From Caproiciproducens galactitolivorans (lineage in GTDB: Bacteria > Bacillota > Clostridia > Oscillospirales > Acutalibacteraceae): a stretch of 64,000 nt of DNA. The position numbers and the translations under genes were made by a program. Where the stretch lies: contig NZ_SRMQ01000004.1 in assembly GCF_004768785.1 (NCBI RefSeq), forward strand, positions 123,352 through 187,351, written 5' to 3'. Positions 55,983-64,000 of the stretch are shown here, piece after piece. The notes beneath the pieces are model-generated. The model made no database searches and was not told the origin of the DNA. It saw only the letters and a program-made list of their open reading frames with translations. How positions within the stretch are numbered: the first letter of the stretch is position 1; each line of letters opens with the position of its first letter.

Positions 55983-56804
55983 TTAACCGGCGGCTTGCAC
56001 AGTTTGCGCGGCGGCGGCGTCGGGGGGCAGCGATACGGCGGGGGCTTTGCCGATATCCGTAATATCCCCGCTGGTTACGCACCGGGATACATTCACTTTT
56101 ATTCTGCTGCCGTCAATCGACTGGAATATTTTATTGACTGCTTCCGTAGCGTCCAGTTCCAGCCGGACAATCTGCCCGGTGGATTCGTCAAGATAGGCGT
56201 AGCCGTAAACCGTGGGCGCGTTTTCAAGAAGGGTTTGCACAATGGTTTTTGAACCCTCGCCCATCCCCGTTGCGGTAACAATGTTTTCTACCGTGCTGCG
56301 GAGCACATCGCTCTGGAAAGTAAGTTCGATTTTATGTACTTTGCGGGAATTGATTTTCGTTTCCCGTACGTATTTTTGGCTGGATATACTGTCCGTTAGG
56401 CGCAGGATATCGATTTGTTCCAACGGCGTGGTGCCCACGCCTTCAGATGAGGTTTTCTGCCAGCCGCTTCCGGCGTTGGAGTAAAACCACACGCCGTCCT
56501 CATCGGTTACGGTATAGGAAACGCTGGTGTTTGCCGTGTTGCCCAGAAGGGTGTTTTGGGTGGATTTCAATGCAAACGGCTTTGCCCAATAAACACAGTT
56601 TGCATTTGTTTTGAAAACATTCTGTTTGCCGTTTGCCGTAAAAACCAGTTCACTAATATAGGTGGCGCTGCAGTTCTGGATTGCGTTCGTGTTTGTTTTT
56701 GCCTCACGCATCAGAACGTCCGCGTCGGCCTTTTTTTCGCACGCGGACAGGCCCACAACAAGAACCGCCGCGAAGAGAAACAGGATCGCTTTTTGTATTT
56801 TCAT
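55983..56804 (-). CDS. Lipoprotein, LolA-like/DUF6612-type fold
   Basis: 273 residues from ATG 56804 (GAGGG upstream on the minus strand). A lipoprotein signal with lipobox VGLSAC is followed by a ~240-residue exported domain with alternating beta-strands (ATYISELVFTANGK, VSYTVTDEDGVWFYSN, YGYAYLDESTGQIVRLELD), the pattern of LolA/LppX-like or DUF6612 lipoproteins in Firmicutes. Function unknown. It is monocistronic and convergent with the coat gene. Confidence 0.75.
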   Translation of the reverse strand: MKIQKAILFLFAAVLVVGLSACEKKADADVLMREAKTNTNAIQNCSATYISELVFTANGKQNVFKTNANCVYWAKPFALKSTQNTLLGNTANTSVSYTVTDEDGVWFYSNAGSGWQKTSSEGVGTTPLEQIDILRLTDSISSQKYVRETKINSRKVHKIELTFQSDVLRSTVENIVTATGMGEGSKTIVQTLLENAPTVYGYAYLDESTGQIVRLELDATEAVNKIFQSIDGSRIKVNVSRCVTSGDITDIGKAPAVSLPPDAAAAQTVQAAG

Positions 56805-56952
56805 GGTAACCCTCATTCATTTGCTTCTGTTTATTATAATAGCAAATCTTTATCCGAATCGCAACCCAAATCCTCCTGATAACTTGACATAATACCTGCG
56901 ATAAGGGTAAAATAACAAAGATAGCGGTCTTATATGACATAAGGAGCAAAAT

Positions 56953-58203
56953 ATGAACGAGATGAAGCGGGCCGCAATGCAAATGGCGTCCCTTTCTATT
57001 TATAAAGGAATTTTAAATCGCACCGTTCCCAAGGCTTTGTACCGCCTTCTCTGGTCCTGCGACAGGACGGAGGAGGAATTTCTGAACGCTTGGGGCGATT
57101 TTTTCGCTGTGCTGTGCGAACGCGGCTGTAGCGAAAACCTCTCGGAATGCATCACAGCAACGGCGCTGTTTGATCAAAACGCGTATTCGCTTGCCGCCAC
57201 CGCGGGGCAGACGGAATTTCCGCCGACGATGATGGAGGCGGTGGAGCGCGATCTGAGAATTATTTTGGAGGTTTCCTCACTTACACCGCAGGAAATTATC
57301 GGGAGCTGCCGGTTCGGGCAGCAGGCGGAAGCCCTTGCGCTGCCGCAGTGGAAAACCGGGGAACCGGTAGAAGCGCTGCGGGGCGACTTAAAAGAATGCA
57401 TCCGCAAAATGACGGAATATTACCGCCAAAACGGCTGCGGGATGTATGCGCGTTACCGTGCGTTTATCTGGCGCGAGAAAAGGATTGAGCCGGTCGCCTA
57501 TCCCGACAAAACCACGCTGGCCGATTTAAAGGGCTATGAGCAGCAGCGCAGTCTGGCGATAAACAATACCCTGTCTTTTCTGCAGGATCTTCCCGCAAAT
57601 AACTGCCTGCTGTACGGCGACCGCGGAACGGGGAAATCCTCCACCGTAAAGGCGCTTTTAAACGAGTATTCTTCCAGGGGGCTGCGCATGATCGAAATGC
57701 CGAAGGAATATCTGATGGATTTTCCGCTCTTGGTCGATCAGATTGCCGCAATCCCGATGAAATTCATTATTTTTATTGACGATCTGTCCTTTTCCAAGCA
57801 AAATGATACCTATGCCGCGCTGAAAGCGGTTCTGGAGGGCGGCCTTGCCGCCCGGCCGGAAAACACGCTGATTTACGCGACTTCCAACCGCCGCCATCTG
57901 GTTCGTGAAACCTTTTCCGACCGCGACGGCGACGAGGTGCACCGGGGGGACTCCATGCAGGAAAGCCTTTCGCTGGCCGACCGGTTCGGCCTTTCCATTG
58001 GCTTTACCCTGCCGGATAAGGAACATTATCTGGAAATTGTGCGCCAGCTTGCGAAACAGAGAAAGCTGAATATAGCGAGAGAAGAACTGGAATTTTACGC
58101 GGAACGATGGGCGACCACGCGCGGAGGGCGTTCACCACGCTGCGCAAGGCAGTTTATCAGGGACGCGGAAGCGCGCGTCCGCCGTGGGCAGGGGCTTGCG
58201 TAG
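56953..58203 (+). CDS. DUF815-family AAA+ ATPase
   Basis: 416 residues. Walker A is GDRGTGKSSTVK (~residue 223), Walker B is FIIFIDDLSF (~residue 275), followed by IYATSNRRHLV sensor and the DUF815-specific TTLADLKGYEQQ ahead of Walker A. The N-terminal ~200 residues are helical. The family is widespread and uncharacterised, related to ORC/DnaA-like AAA ATPases. Starts at ATG 56953 with AAGGAGC. The next gene begins 24 bases downstream. Confidence 0.87.
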   Translation: MNEMKRAAMQMASLSIYKGILNRTVPKALYRLLWSCDRTEEEFLNAWGDFFAVLCERGCSENLSECITATALFDQNAYSLAATAGQTEFPPTMMEAVERDLRIILEVSSLTPQEIIGSCRFGQQAEALALPQWKTGEPVEALRGDLKECIRKMTEYYRQNGCGMYARYRAFIWREKRIEPVAYPDKTTLADLKGYEQQRSLAINNTLSFLQDLPANNCLLYGDRGTGKSSTVKALLNEYSSRGLRMIEMPKEYLMDFPLLVDQIAAIPMKFIIFIDDLSFSKQNDTYAALKAVLEGGLAARPENTLIYATSNRRHLVRETFSDRDGDEVHRGDSMQESLSLADRFGLSIGFTLPDKEHYLEIVRQLAKQRKLNIAREELEFYAERWATTRGGRSPRCARQFIRDAEARVRRGQGLA

Positions 58204-58226
58204 CCGCTGCAGAAAGGAGCGAAAAT

Positions 58227-59420
58227 ATGCTGAAAAGATTGACAGCTTTTTTTCTGAGCGTAATACTTGCCGCGGGCGCGTTGACTGCCTGCGGGTCGAA
58301 AAACGATATTTCTTCCGGCGCGGGGGAAAAGGATTTCCCTGTTAAAATCGGGGATGTAACGATCCATCGGGAACCCTCCGGCGTTGCGGTGCTTTCGCCC
58401 AATCTTGCGGACGTGGTTCTCGCGATGGATTATGAGATTTCCTTAAAGGCGAAGAGCGTGGAATGTACCCAGAGCGATCTGTCGGTTCTGCCGAACGTAA
58501 CACTAGATGAGGCGCAGAAAATTAAGGATTTGGGAGCGGATTTGGTGCTCACCGACAAAAAGCCCTCCGAGGCGCAGATAGAGGCGATGAACAAAGCGGG
58601 CATTACCGTTTTGACCATCCGCGCAGCCACCAGCCGGGAAGACCTTGACCGCCTTTACTCAGAGGTGGGTTCGGCACTAAAAGGCGCGAAAACCGGGTAT
58701 GAAAAGGGACAGAAAACATCCCAGAGTATTTTTCTGACGATTGACGATATTAGCCGGATTATCCCGCACAGCAACAAGCCGATTACGGTGGCCTATCTGT
58801 TTGATGCGGATGGCGGGGTGGTTACCGGCGACACCTTGCAGGGAAAGCTCATTGAATCGGCAGGGCTGATTAATGCCGCTTCGGGCGGAACCGGAAATAA
58901 AATGCCTGTGAGCGAACTGCTGATTGCGAACCCGCAGTACATATTTTGCCCGACCGGCGTGAAGGCAAAGCTGGAAGCGTCCGCGGAATATAAAAAGCTG
59001 GACGCTGTGAAATCGGGCAAGGTCTATGAAATGAATCCGAACCTCATGCTCCTGCAGGGCAGGGGAATGGTGGATGCGGTTACCTTTATCGCCGGGAAAG
59101 TCTATCCGCAGCTTACAGAAGGGACGAACATTTCCGGTACGTCCTCTGCTTCCTTCACAACGGGCGGCGCATCCGGATCGATGGACACGTCGATCACGCT
59201 GAAAAAGGGCGACAAGAACGACAATGTCCTAAAAATGCAGAAGCGTCTGCAGGAGCTGGGCTATATGTTCGTGAAGCCCACCGGTGAATTTGCGGAAGGA
59301 ACGGAACAGAGCGTCAAGGACTTCCAGTTGCTGAACGGCATGCCGACAACCGGCATTGCCGATCCGAAAACCTTGCAAAAGATGTTTTCAAGCGACGCAA
59401 AAAAACGCACAACTCCATAA
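58227..59420 (+). CDS. ABC-type substrate-binding lipoprotein fused to a peptidoglycan-binding domain
   Basis: 397 residues from ATG 58227 (AAAGGAGC; the longer frame upstream overlaps the DUF815 gene). Lipoprotein signal with lipobox LTAC. Residues ~35-300 form a class III (BtuF/FhuD-type) binding fold: GVAVLSPNLADVVLAMD, KIKDLGADLVLTDK, TLQGKLIESAGLIN. After a Ser/Gly linker, residues ~325-390 are a PG_binding_1 domain (LKKGDKNDNVLKMQKRLQELGY). No permease or ATPase gene is next to it. It may be a wall-tethered binding or sensing protein. Confidence 0.85.
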   Translation: MLKRLTAFFLSVILAAGALTACGSKNDISSGAGEKDFPVKIGDVTIHREPSGVAVLSPNLADVVLAMDYEISLKAKSVECTQSDLSVLPNVTLDEAQKIKDLGADLVLTDKKPSEAQIEAMNKAGITVLTIRAATSREDLDRLYSEVGSALKGAKTGYEKGQKTSQSIFLTIDDISRIIPHSNKPITVAYLFDADGGVVTGDTLQGKLIESAGLINAASGGTGNKMPVSELLIANPQYIFCPTGVKAKLEASAEYKKLDAVKSGKVYEMNPNLMLLQGRGMVDAVTFIAGKVYPQLTEGTNISGTSSASFTTGGASGSMDTSITLKKGDKNDNVLKMQKRLQELGYMFVKPTGEFAEGTEQSVKDFQLLNGMPTTGIADPKTLQKMFSSDAKKRTTP

Positions 59421-59437
59421 AAGCACTATTCAGAATG

Positions 59438-59480
59438 AAAAAGCCTCGTACAATCCCTCATGCGATGTACGGGGCTTTTA
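59438..59480. terminator. Bidirectional terminator
   Basis: AAAAGCC-TC-GTACA with TGTAC-GG-GGCTTTT; A- and T-runs on both sides. It lies between two convergent genes. Confidence 0.8.
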
Positions 59481-59522
59481 TGTATCTTATTCAGTTTTTT
59501 CAGCTTTGGGACGGGGATGTCT

Positions 59523-60335
59523 TTAAAAGATACTGCCGCAGCAGGTCAGCTTTCCGGGCAGATCGGCGCGGAAATCGGGCGCCCGTGGGTCAAGGCTGTT
59601 GATCACCACGCCGTGGCAGTTGTTGCTTGCGGTAGCGTGGATATACCTTCCGTCCCCAAGGTACATGGCGACATGGCCGGGAAAATACAGAAGATCGCCT
59701 TCCTTGATTTCATCGAAGCCTATTTCATGTATGGGGAAACCCGGCTGAATGTGTGCGTCCCGGTAGATGATGACCCCGTTTAAAAGATAGGCCATGGAGC
59801 AAAGCCCGCTGCAGTCGATGCCCAGCGGGGTTTTTCCGCCCCAGCGGTACTGGACGCCAAGGTAGGAGCGTGTGGTTTCCGTCAGCGCTTTGCGCAGAGC
59901 CGGTTCCTCTTCTTTCTGCCATGCGGTGCGGTATTCCCCCAGAAACGCGCCCCAAAGGTAGCCTTCGCGCCCGTCGCAGAAGCGCACCCTCTGCCAGCCG
60001 TCCCCTGCTTCGCCGGCGGGGCTTAACAGGCCGCCGCGCGGGATTTCGCCGACGAGATGCCCCTGCACCTTCGGCGCATCCAGAACGTCCGCCCAGGCTT
60101 GCAGCACCACCGCCTTCGGGGCATTTGTCCATTGCCGCACAAGACAGCGGTCAAAGCAAAGGTGCCTTTCGTTTACCCAGCCCTCGTACCGGTAATGCGT
60201 GCGCACGCGAACCCACGCGCCGCATCGCTCCAGAATTTCCACAGTCATTCCGCAGAGTGCTTCGTCGGTACGTTCGCTTTTATGCGGTCCCTTCATCAGC
60301 GGCGCAATCGGAGCTTTTATCAATGCGAATTGCAT
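59523..60335 (-). CDS. NlpC/P60 endopeptidase with SH3 domains (YkfC-like)
   Basis: 270 residues from ATG 60335 (AAAGGGG ahead). Two bacterial SH3-like segments (~residues 10-65 and 80-130) come before an NlpC/P60 domain: catalytic Cys in GIDCSGLCSMAY, His in GHVAMYLGDGRYIHA. No signal peptide is evident, so it is cytoplasmic like Bacillus YkfC, which cuts gamma-D-Glu-L-Lys/DAP peptides from recycled murein. It is the last gene of a four-gene minus-strand recycling cluster. Confidence 0.87.
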   Translation of the reverse strand: MQFALIKAPIAPLMKGPHKSERTDEALCGMTVEILERCGAWVRVRTHYRYEGWVNERHLCFDRCLVRQWTNAPKAVVLQAWADVLDAPKVQGHLVGEIPRGGLLSPAGEAGDGWQRVRFCDGREGYLWGAFLGEYRTAWQKEEEPALRKALTETTRSYLGVQYRWGGKTPLGIDCSGLCSMAYLLNGVIIYRDAHIQPGFPIHEIGFDEIKEGDLLYFPGHVAMYLGDGRYIHATASNNCHGVVINSLDPRAPDFRADLPGKLTCCGSIF

Positions 60336-60336
60336 C

Positions 60337-61137
60337 TCAAACCCCTTTGAAATATTCGTAGACTTCACGGGAAAGCCGTCCGATCAGCTTTTTGGAAACG
60401 GGGTTTTCCTTCGTGTCGTCCATGGATTCGGAAACAAAGCAGCCGAAATAATACACATTGCCGTCAAGGTAAAACAAACCCGAATCGTGGTTCAGACGAT
60501 CCAGCCCGCCGGTTTTGTGCGCGGCGGTCAGCGATTCGTCCGCAATATACCGGAACGCCAGGCTGTAATCGCGCTGGCGCTTTAAAATGCCGAGCGCCCG
60601 GTCGCAGAGCTTTGGGGTCAGGATCGTCCTGCGGTGCAGGGCGGCAAAGACGGTGAGCTGGTTTATGGCGCTGGTGTAATTGTTGCGCCCCTGTTCGATT
60701 GCACCCCAATCGTGCATTTTGCGTTCCAGCACCGTGGATTCCAACTTCAGCTTCCGGCAGTACGCGTTGACGGCGTCCATGCCGAGTAGGTCGATCAGCA
60801 CATTTGTGGCGGTGTTGTCGCTGGTAATAATCATCCATGTCAGAAGCTCTTCCAGGCGGTATTCCCGCACATCCCGGTCGAACACGCGGGTATCCGGCAA
60901 AATTTCCAGGGCGGGGACTGTGACCATCTGGCTCAGCTCCAGTTCGCTCTTTTGCACCTTTTCCAGCGCGGCAAGCAGAATCAGCGTTTTGATTGTGCTT
61001 GCGGCGACAACCTTTTGCTCGGCGTGAAAGGACAGAAGCGTTTGGCTGCGGGTAAAATCGTGAACGAGCAAGGAAACGTTCGCATTGCTATTATTGATTT
61101 CGTTTTCTGCGTAATCGCGTAAATTCCTTAATTTCAT
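60337..61137 (-). CDS. Class A beta-lactamase-like serine hydrolase
   Basis: 266 residues from ATG 61137. Catalytic motifs: STIK (SxxK, ~residue 49), SDN (~residue 108) and KTG (~residue 211). The omega-loop Glu of true class A enzymes is not obvious. There is no signal peptide, so the enzyme appears cytoplasmic, unlike exported beta-lactamases. It is coupled to the LD-carboxypeptidase gene (5 bases) and the NlpC/P60 gene (1-base gap), so its substrate is more likely a murein peptide than an antibiotic. Confidence 0.82.
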   Translation of the reverse strand: MKLRNLRDYAENEINNSNANVSLLVHDFTRSQTLLSFHAEQKVVAASTIKTLILLAALEKVQKSELELSQMVTVPALEILPDTRVFDRDVREYRLEELLTWMIITSDNTATNVLIDLLGMDAVNAYCRKLKLESTVLERKMHDWGAIEQGRNNYTSAINQLTVFAALHRRTILTPKLCDRALGILKRQRDYSLAFRYIADESLTAAHKTGGLDRLNHDSGLFYLDGNVYYFGCFVSESMDDTKENPVSKKLIGRLSREVYEYFKGV

Positions 61138-61141
61138 AAAA

Positions 61142-62056
61142 TCAGTCCAATACATTAATTTTGCAGGAAATCGAGTTCATTTCGACGGTTTTCCCAAGCG
61201 GAAGGGACATGGACGGCATACCGTGGCCGCAGGCCATGTTCATGATGGCGGGCTTGTGTTCGGGGACAATCAGCTCCTCAAGAATCTGTTCCAGCGTCAG
61301 CGAGCGTTCCGGATTTTCCGCTTGGCATTTTGTAAAGCTTCCGAAAAGGATTCCGGCGCAGTCGCGGAATTTCCCCGCTGCTTTCAGGTGGTTCAGCATG
61401 CCGTCAATCCGGTACGGCTCCTCGCCAACATCTTCCAGAAACAGGATTTTATTGCGGGTGTCGATTTCGTACGGCGTGCCAAGCGAGGACGAAACCAGCG
61501 AAAGGTTGCCGCCGGTCAGGACGCCGCAGGCGCATCCGCCCACCAGCGTTTTCAACGGTATATTTGCGGGATTCTGCAATTCCCCGATTTTTTCCCCGAA
61601 CAGGACCTTTTTCAGGCTTTGAAGGGTATATTCGTCCGGGTTCATGCAAAGCTCCGTGGAGGGCATGGGGGTATGGTAGGTGACAAAGCCGCATTTCTGG
61701 TTAAAGACGGTGTGCAGCGCGGTAATGTCGCTGTAACCGCAGAAGCACTTCGGGTTTCTGCGGATTAGGTCAAAATCGATGAGATTCATCAGGCGCTGGG
61801 CACCGTATCCGCCCCGCACGCACAGAATGCCGTCGATGGTTTTGTCTGCAAACGCGTCGCAGATGTCTTTGGCGCGCATACGGTCATCCCCAGCGAAATA
61901 GCCGTGCGCCCGGCGGCAGCTTTCAAAAATGACGGGCATTAAGGAAAGATTTTCTACCGCCCGCACGGACGGGCCGAATTTTTCTGGCAAAACCGGTCCG
62001 GAGGGCGCAATCAGCGCAACGCGCGCGCCCGGAAATAGTGGCTTGGGTGTAAACAT
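61142..62056 (-). CDS. LD-carboxypeptidase, S66 family (YkfA/LdcA-like)
   Basis: 304 residues. S66 landmarks: RVALIAPSGPV near the start, CVRGGYGAQRLMN, CGYSDITALH with the nucleophilic Ser, FLEDVGEEPYRIDGML with the catalytic Glu and GHGMPSMSLPLG with the His. It removes the terminal D-Ala from murein tetrapeptides in the cytoplasm. Member of the recycling cluster with the epimerase, beta-lactamase-like and NlpC/P60 genes. Confidence 0.92.
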   Translation of the reverse strand: MFTPKPLFPGARVALIAPSGPVLPEKFGPSVRAVENLSLMPVIFESCRRAHGYFAGDDRMRAKDICDAFADKTIDGILCVRGGYGAQRLMNLIDFDLIRRNPKCFCGYSDITALHTVFNQKCGFVTYHTPMPSTELCMNPDEYTLQSLKKVLFGEKIGELQNPANIPLKTLVGGCACGVLTGGNLSLVSSSLGTPYEIDTRNKILFLEDVGEEPYRIDGMLNHLKAAGKFRDCAGILFGSFTKCQAENPERSLTLEQILEELIVPEHKPAIMNMACGHGMPSMSLPLGKTVEMNSISCKINVLD

Positions 62057-62351
62057 ACAATCACTCCAATGAATTTTATATTTCGCGTTATATTACACAG
62101 GTTCAGATTCGTTTGAAAGGCCGGGCTGCCCGGGCGCCATTTTGCACCGGTTCATTTTTTAGCCGAATAATCGTGCATGACCGGGTTTGTCCGCATGCCA
62201 ACAACCTGTAACGGCTCCGCCAAAACAGCGGAGCCATTAAAAAAGAAATGGATTCTCTTGTAAACAATGTTTTTTCCTTTGCGGCGCTCTGCTTTCCTTT
62301 TCGCAGCGGCGTATTATCCGCCTCTCGGCGTGGAAAGAAGGCGCCGCCCTT
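62057..62351. other. Gap between epimerase and LD-carboxypeptidase genes
   Basis: No gene is seen in these 295 bases. GGCTCCGC at 62213 pairs with GCGGAGCC at 62228 (8 bp) and could end the epimerase transcript. Minus-strand promoter-like sequence for the carboxypeptidase is not obvious. Confidence 0.5.
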
Positions 62352-63440
62352 TTAACGGGATGGAAACGCGGGAACGCTTTGAATACCGATACCGGGGCGG
62401 TCGTTCATCACAATCCGGCTTTCAAGGAAGTCCGGGCCGCCCTCGAACGGGTCAATTCTGCAAAGCGACGGGCCGTCCAGATCGGTGCGCGTGATAATGC
62501 TCTTTGCCGCGGCAAGGTGCGCCGCCGCGCTGACCGCCAGCTTGCTTTCCAGCATGCAGCCCATCATGCATTCTACGCCGCAGGTTTCCGCAATGGCGCA
62601 AATTTTTAAAGCGCCGTAGATTCCCCCGGCTTTCATGAGCTTAATGTTGATCAGATCCGCCGCGTGTGTGCGCAGGATTTCCATGGCGTCCCCGGCGGAA
62701 AAGACGCTTTCGTCCGCCAGAATAGGGGTGGAAACTGCCTTCGTCACCGCGCGCAGGCCGTCGATATCCTGCACCTTTACCGGCTGTTCGCAGAGTTCAA
62801 TGTCCAGCCCCTCGCGCTCCAGAACGGAAAGGATACGGATCGCTTCCTTAGCGGTCCAACCCTGGTTTGCGTCCACCCGGATTTTTACATCTTTGCCGAC
62901 GGCGTCCCGGATGGCGGCAATGCACTCAATATCCTTTTCGCCCTCTTGGCCGACCTTTACCTTTAGTATGCGGAAACCGCGCTTCACGGCAGAAAGGCTG
63001 TCGCGCACCATTTCGTCGATCGGATTGACGCTGATGGTCAGATCCGTTTCCAATTCCCTGCGGTACCCGCCAAGCAGGCGGTACAGCGGCACGCCGCAGC
63101 GCTTTCCAAAAAGGTCGTAAACCGCCATATCTACACAGGCCTTGGCGCTGGTGTTCTTTTGTATGCAGGTATGGAGCTTGTGCATAATCCCGTCGATATT
63201 TTCAATTTCCATGCCCAGAATGGCAGGGCGGATATAATCGCGGATGGCACAAATGATGGAACCCCTGGTGTCCCCTGTAATAACAGCGGTTGGCGGCGCT
63301 TCACCGTAACCGGTTTCACCGGTATCGGCGGTTATTTTTACAACGATATCCTCAATGGCTTCCACCGTGCGCAGCGCGGTTTTGAACGGCGTTACGAGCG
63401 GAACGGAAATCTCTCCAACTTCAATTTCTGCTATTTTCAA
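62352..63440 (-). CDS. Dipeptide epimerase (L-Ala-D/L-Glu epimerase family)
   Basis: 362 residues of the enolase superfamily, MR subgroup. Catalytic pattern: LKVKVG (KxK, ~residues 157-160), RVDANQGW (metal Asp), ELCEQP (Glu), LADES (Asp) and NIKLMKAGG with the second acid/base Lys. This set is typical of L-Ala-D/L-Glu epimerases (YkfB/YcjG), which convert L-Ala-D-Glu from murein to L-Ala-L-Glu. It heads the minus-strand recycling cluster. The very C-terminus ends AFPSR. Confidence 0.92.
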   Translation of the reverse strand: MKIAEIEVGEISVPLVTPFKTALRTVEAIEDIVVKITADTGETGYGEAPPTAVITGDTRGSIICAIRDYIRPAILGMEIENIDGIMHKLHTCIQKNTSAKACVDMAVYDLFGKRCGVPLYRLLGGYRRELETDLTISVNPIDEMVRDSLSAVKRGFRILKVKVGQEGEKDIECIAAIRDAVGKDVKIRVDANQGWTAKEAIRILSVLEREGLDIELCEQPVKVQDIDGLRAVTKAVSTPILADESVFSAGDAMEILRTHAADLINIKLMKAGGIYGALKICAIAETCGVECMMGCMLESKLAVSAAAHLAAAKSIITRTDLDGPSLCRIDPFEGGPDFLESRIVMNDRPGIGIQSVPAFPSR

Positions 63441-63919
63441 GCGACGGCCCCCTGCAAATCAAATGCAACTATTAAAAAACAGAAATTCATTTTATCTGAA
63501 AAACCAGAAAAATTATACCACTTAAGGGCGAAAATGTAAAGTTTGGAAATTAAAAAATGAATTTCAAGTTGATTAAAGTTTCATTACGGTTTTGTCATAC
63601 TTTGTAATCCGTACAGCGGCCCGCAATATCGCCGGCAGTTCCTGTCCGGCGTGCCGGACATTTCTTATAAATCTTGTTTTTAAGGCTTTCGTGGGTTTCC
63701 CATTTTGTGTCCTTATTATAATCGTATTGAAATATTAATACAAGAAAACTTTTCCGATTTTCATACGGTTGATTAATCTGACAAATATCTATACAAATTT
63801 TTAAAAATTAAAATTAAATTATATAAATATCATAAATTTTCACATTGAATTACGTTATATTTTGCTATACAAGGATAGAGTACAATAAAGTTCGCAATTT
63901 CGAGAAGGTATAGAAAAGC
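63441..63919. other. AT-rich intergenic region
   Basis: About 480 bases with no credible gene. It holds the divergent 5' regions of the epimerase gene and of the gene starting at 63977. The segment 63720-63880 is extremely AT-rich with many TAAAT/ATATA runs; TATACA at 63868 is a possible -10. Confidence 0.5.
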
Positions 63920-63979
63920 CATTGGGACTCCTTTAAAATGAATGGTGTCAAGACATTCAAAAAGGAGTTGGTCCCAATG
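63920..63979 (+). promoter_or_regulatory. Hairpin covering the ribosome binding site and start codon
   Basis: CATTGGGAC-TCCTTT at 63920-63934 pairs with AAAGGA-(GTTG bulge)-GTCCCAATG at 63961-63979. The 3' arm contains the AAAGGAG ribosome binding site and ends in the ATG itself, so translation of the edge gene should be masked unless read-through or unfolding occurs. It may also be part of an insertion-sequence end. Confidence 0.65.
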
Positions 63980-64000
63980 ACTCAAGGAAAGAATAACACA
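63977..64000 (+). CDS. Start of a gene cut by the window end (possibly a transposase)
   Basis: Eight codons are visible (MTQGKNNT) after AAAGGAG. The frame is open to the window end. The RBS-masking hairpin right before it is a device often seen in insertion sequences to limit transposase translation from external transcripts, so a transposase is a fair guess, but eight residues cannot prove it. Confidence 0.45.

Noticed and set aside
60337..61137. Class A beta-lactamase as an acquired resistance gene
   Set aside because: No signal peptide, no clear omega-loop Glu, and embedded in a chromosomal murein-recycling cluster outside the ICE.

Overview
The window looks like a spore-forming, anaerobic Clostridia genome (gut Oscillospiraceae/Ruminococcaceae type). 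This is inferred from the protein families and from the germination and spore-coat genes in the right flank, not from a marker gene. About 54 kb (1 to ~54.1 kb) is part of an integrative conjugative element (ICE) whose left end lies outside the window. The remaining ~10 kb is ordinary chromosome.

ICE backbone, left part (1-15.9 kb): a Tad/Flp-type (type IVc) pilus-like operon. It holds a large repetitive surface protein, small Flp-like pilins, a prepilin peptidase, CpaB, a TadZ/CpaE-like ATPase, TadA/CpaF ATPase, TadB, TadC, two pseudopilin-like proteins, a Pro/Thr-rich anchored protein and a secreted 566-residue protein. A 2.7-kb group II intron with an RT-maturase-HNH protein sits near the 3' end of the surface-protein gene, and splicing would restore that reading frame.

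Cargo patch 1 (15.9-21.2 kb) interrupts the backbone just after a small membrane-protein gene. It contains copies of that gene's 3' end, strong hairpins, scarred gene remnants (a Crp/Fnr tail and a permease-ferredoxin tail facing each other), a cupin gene, and a large P-type ATPase gene behind what I read as a NiCo (cobalt/nickel) riboswitch with a consensus promoter.

ICE backbone, middle part (21.3-39.4 kb): TrbL/VirB6-like protein, DUF4406 protein, C5 cytosine methyltransferase with a ~500-residue repetitive insert, PrgI, VirB4, an amidoligase/gamma-glutamylcyclotransferase pair, a NlpC/P60-M23 peptidoglycan hydrolase, a likely oriT, an RHH accessory protein, a MobP-type relaxase with a Sel1-repeat tail, a DUF3991/Toprim protein, VirD4 and a small HTH protein. 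Together these supply DNA processing (oriT, relaxase, RHH, primase-like protein), coupling (VirD4) and secretion (VirB4, VirB6, PrgI, wall hydrolase).

Cargo patch 2 (39.5-50.5 kb): an arsenic operon (arsR, DUF2703 gene, acr3, a [2Fe-2S]-arsD fusion, arsA, arsC), a cadmium/zinc/lead set (CadC-like regulator, separate HMA chaperone, CadA ATPase) with matching operators, a broken ZIP transporter, an LspA-like peptidase, a cardiolipin synthase and an isolated cyclic-di-GMP-I riboswitch. The ICE right end (50.9-54.1 kb) carries a short sigma-factor-like gene, a structured noncoding region, MazF, Xis and a tyrosine integrase next to tRNA-Ser(CGA). Two ~192-bp tandem repeats, each ending in the 5' half of that tRNA, follow and look like remnants of repeated site-specific recombination.

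Chromosomal flank (54.7-64 kb): a SleB-type cell-wall hydrolase, a GerQ-like coat protein, a lipoprotein, a DUF815 ATPase, a substrate-binding lipoprotein fused to a peptidoglycan-binding domain, and a minus-strand murein-peptide recycling cluster (dipeptide epimerase, LD-carboxypeptidase, class A beta-lactamase-like hydrolase, NlpC/P60 endopeptidase). The last 24 bases start a further gene whose ribosome binding site is buried in a hairpin. All family names come from reading the sequence and recall; no searches were run.
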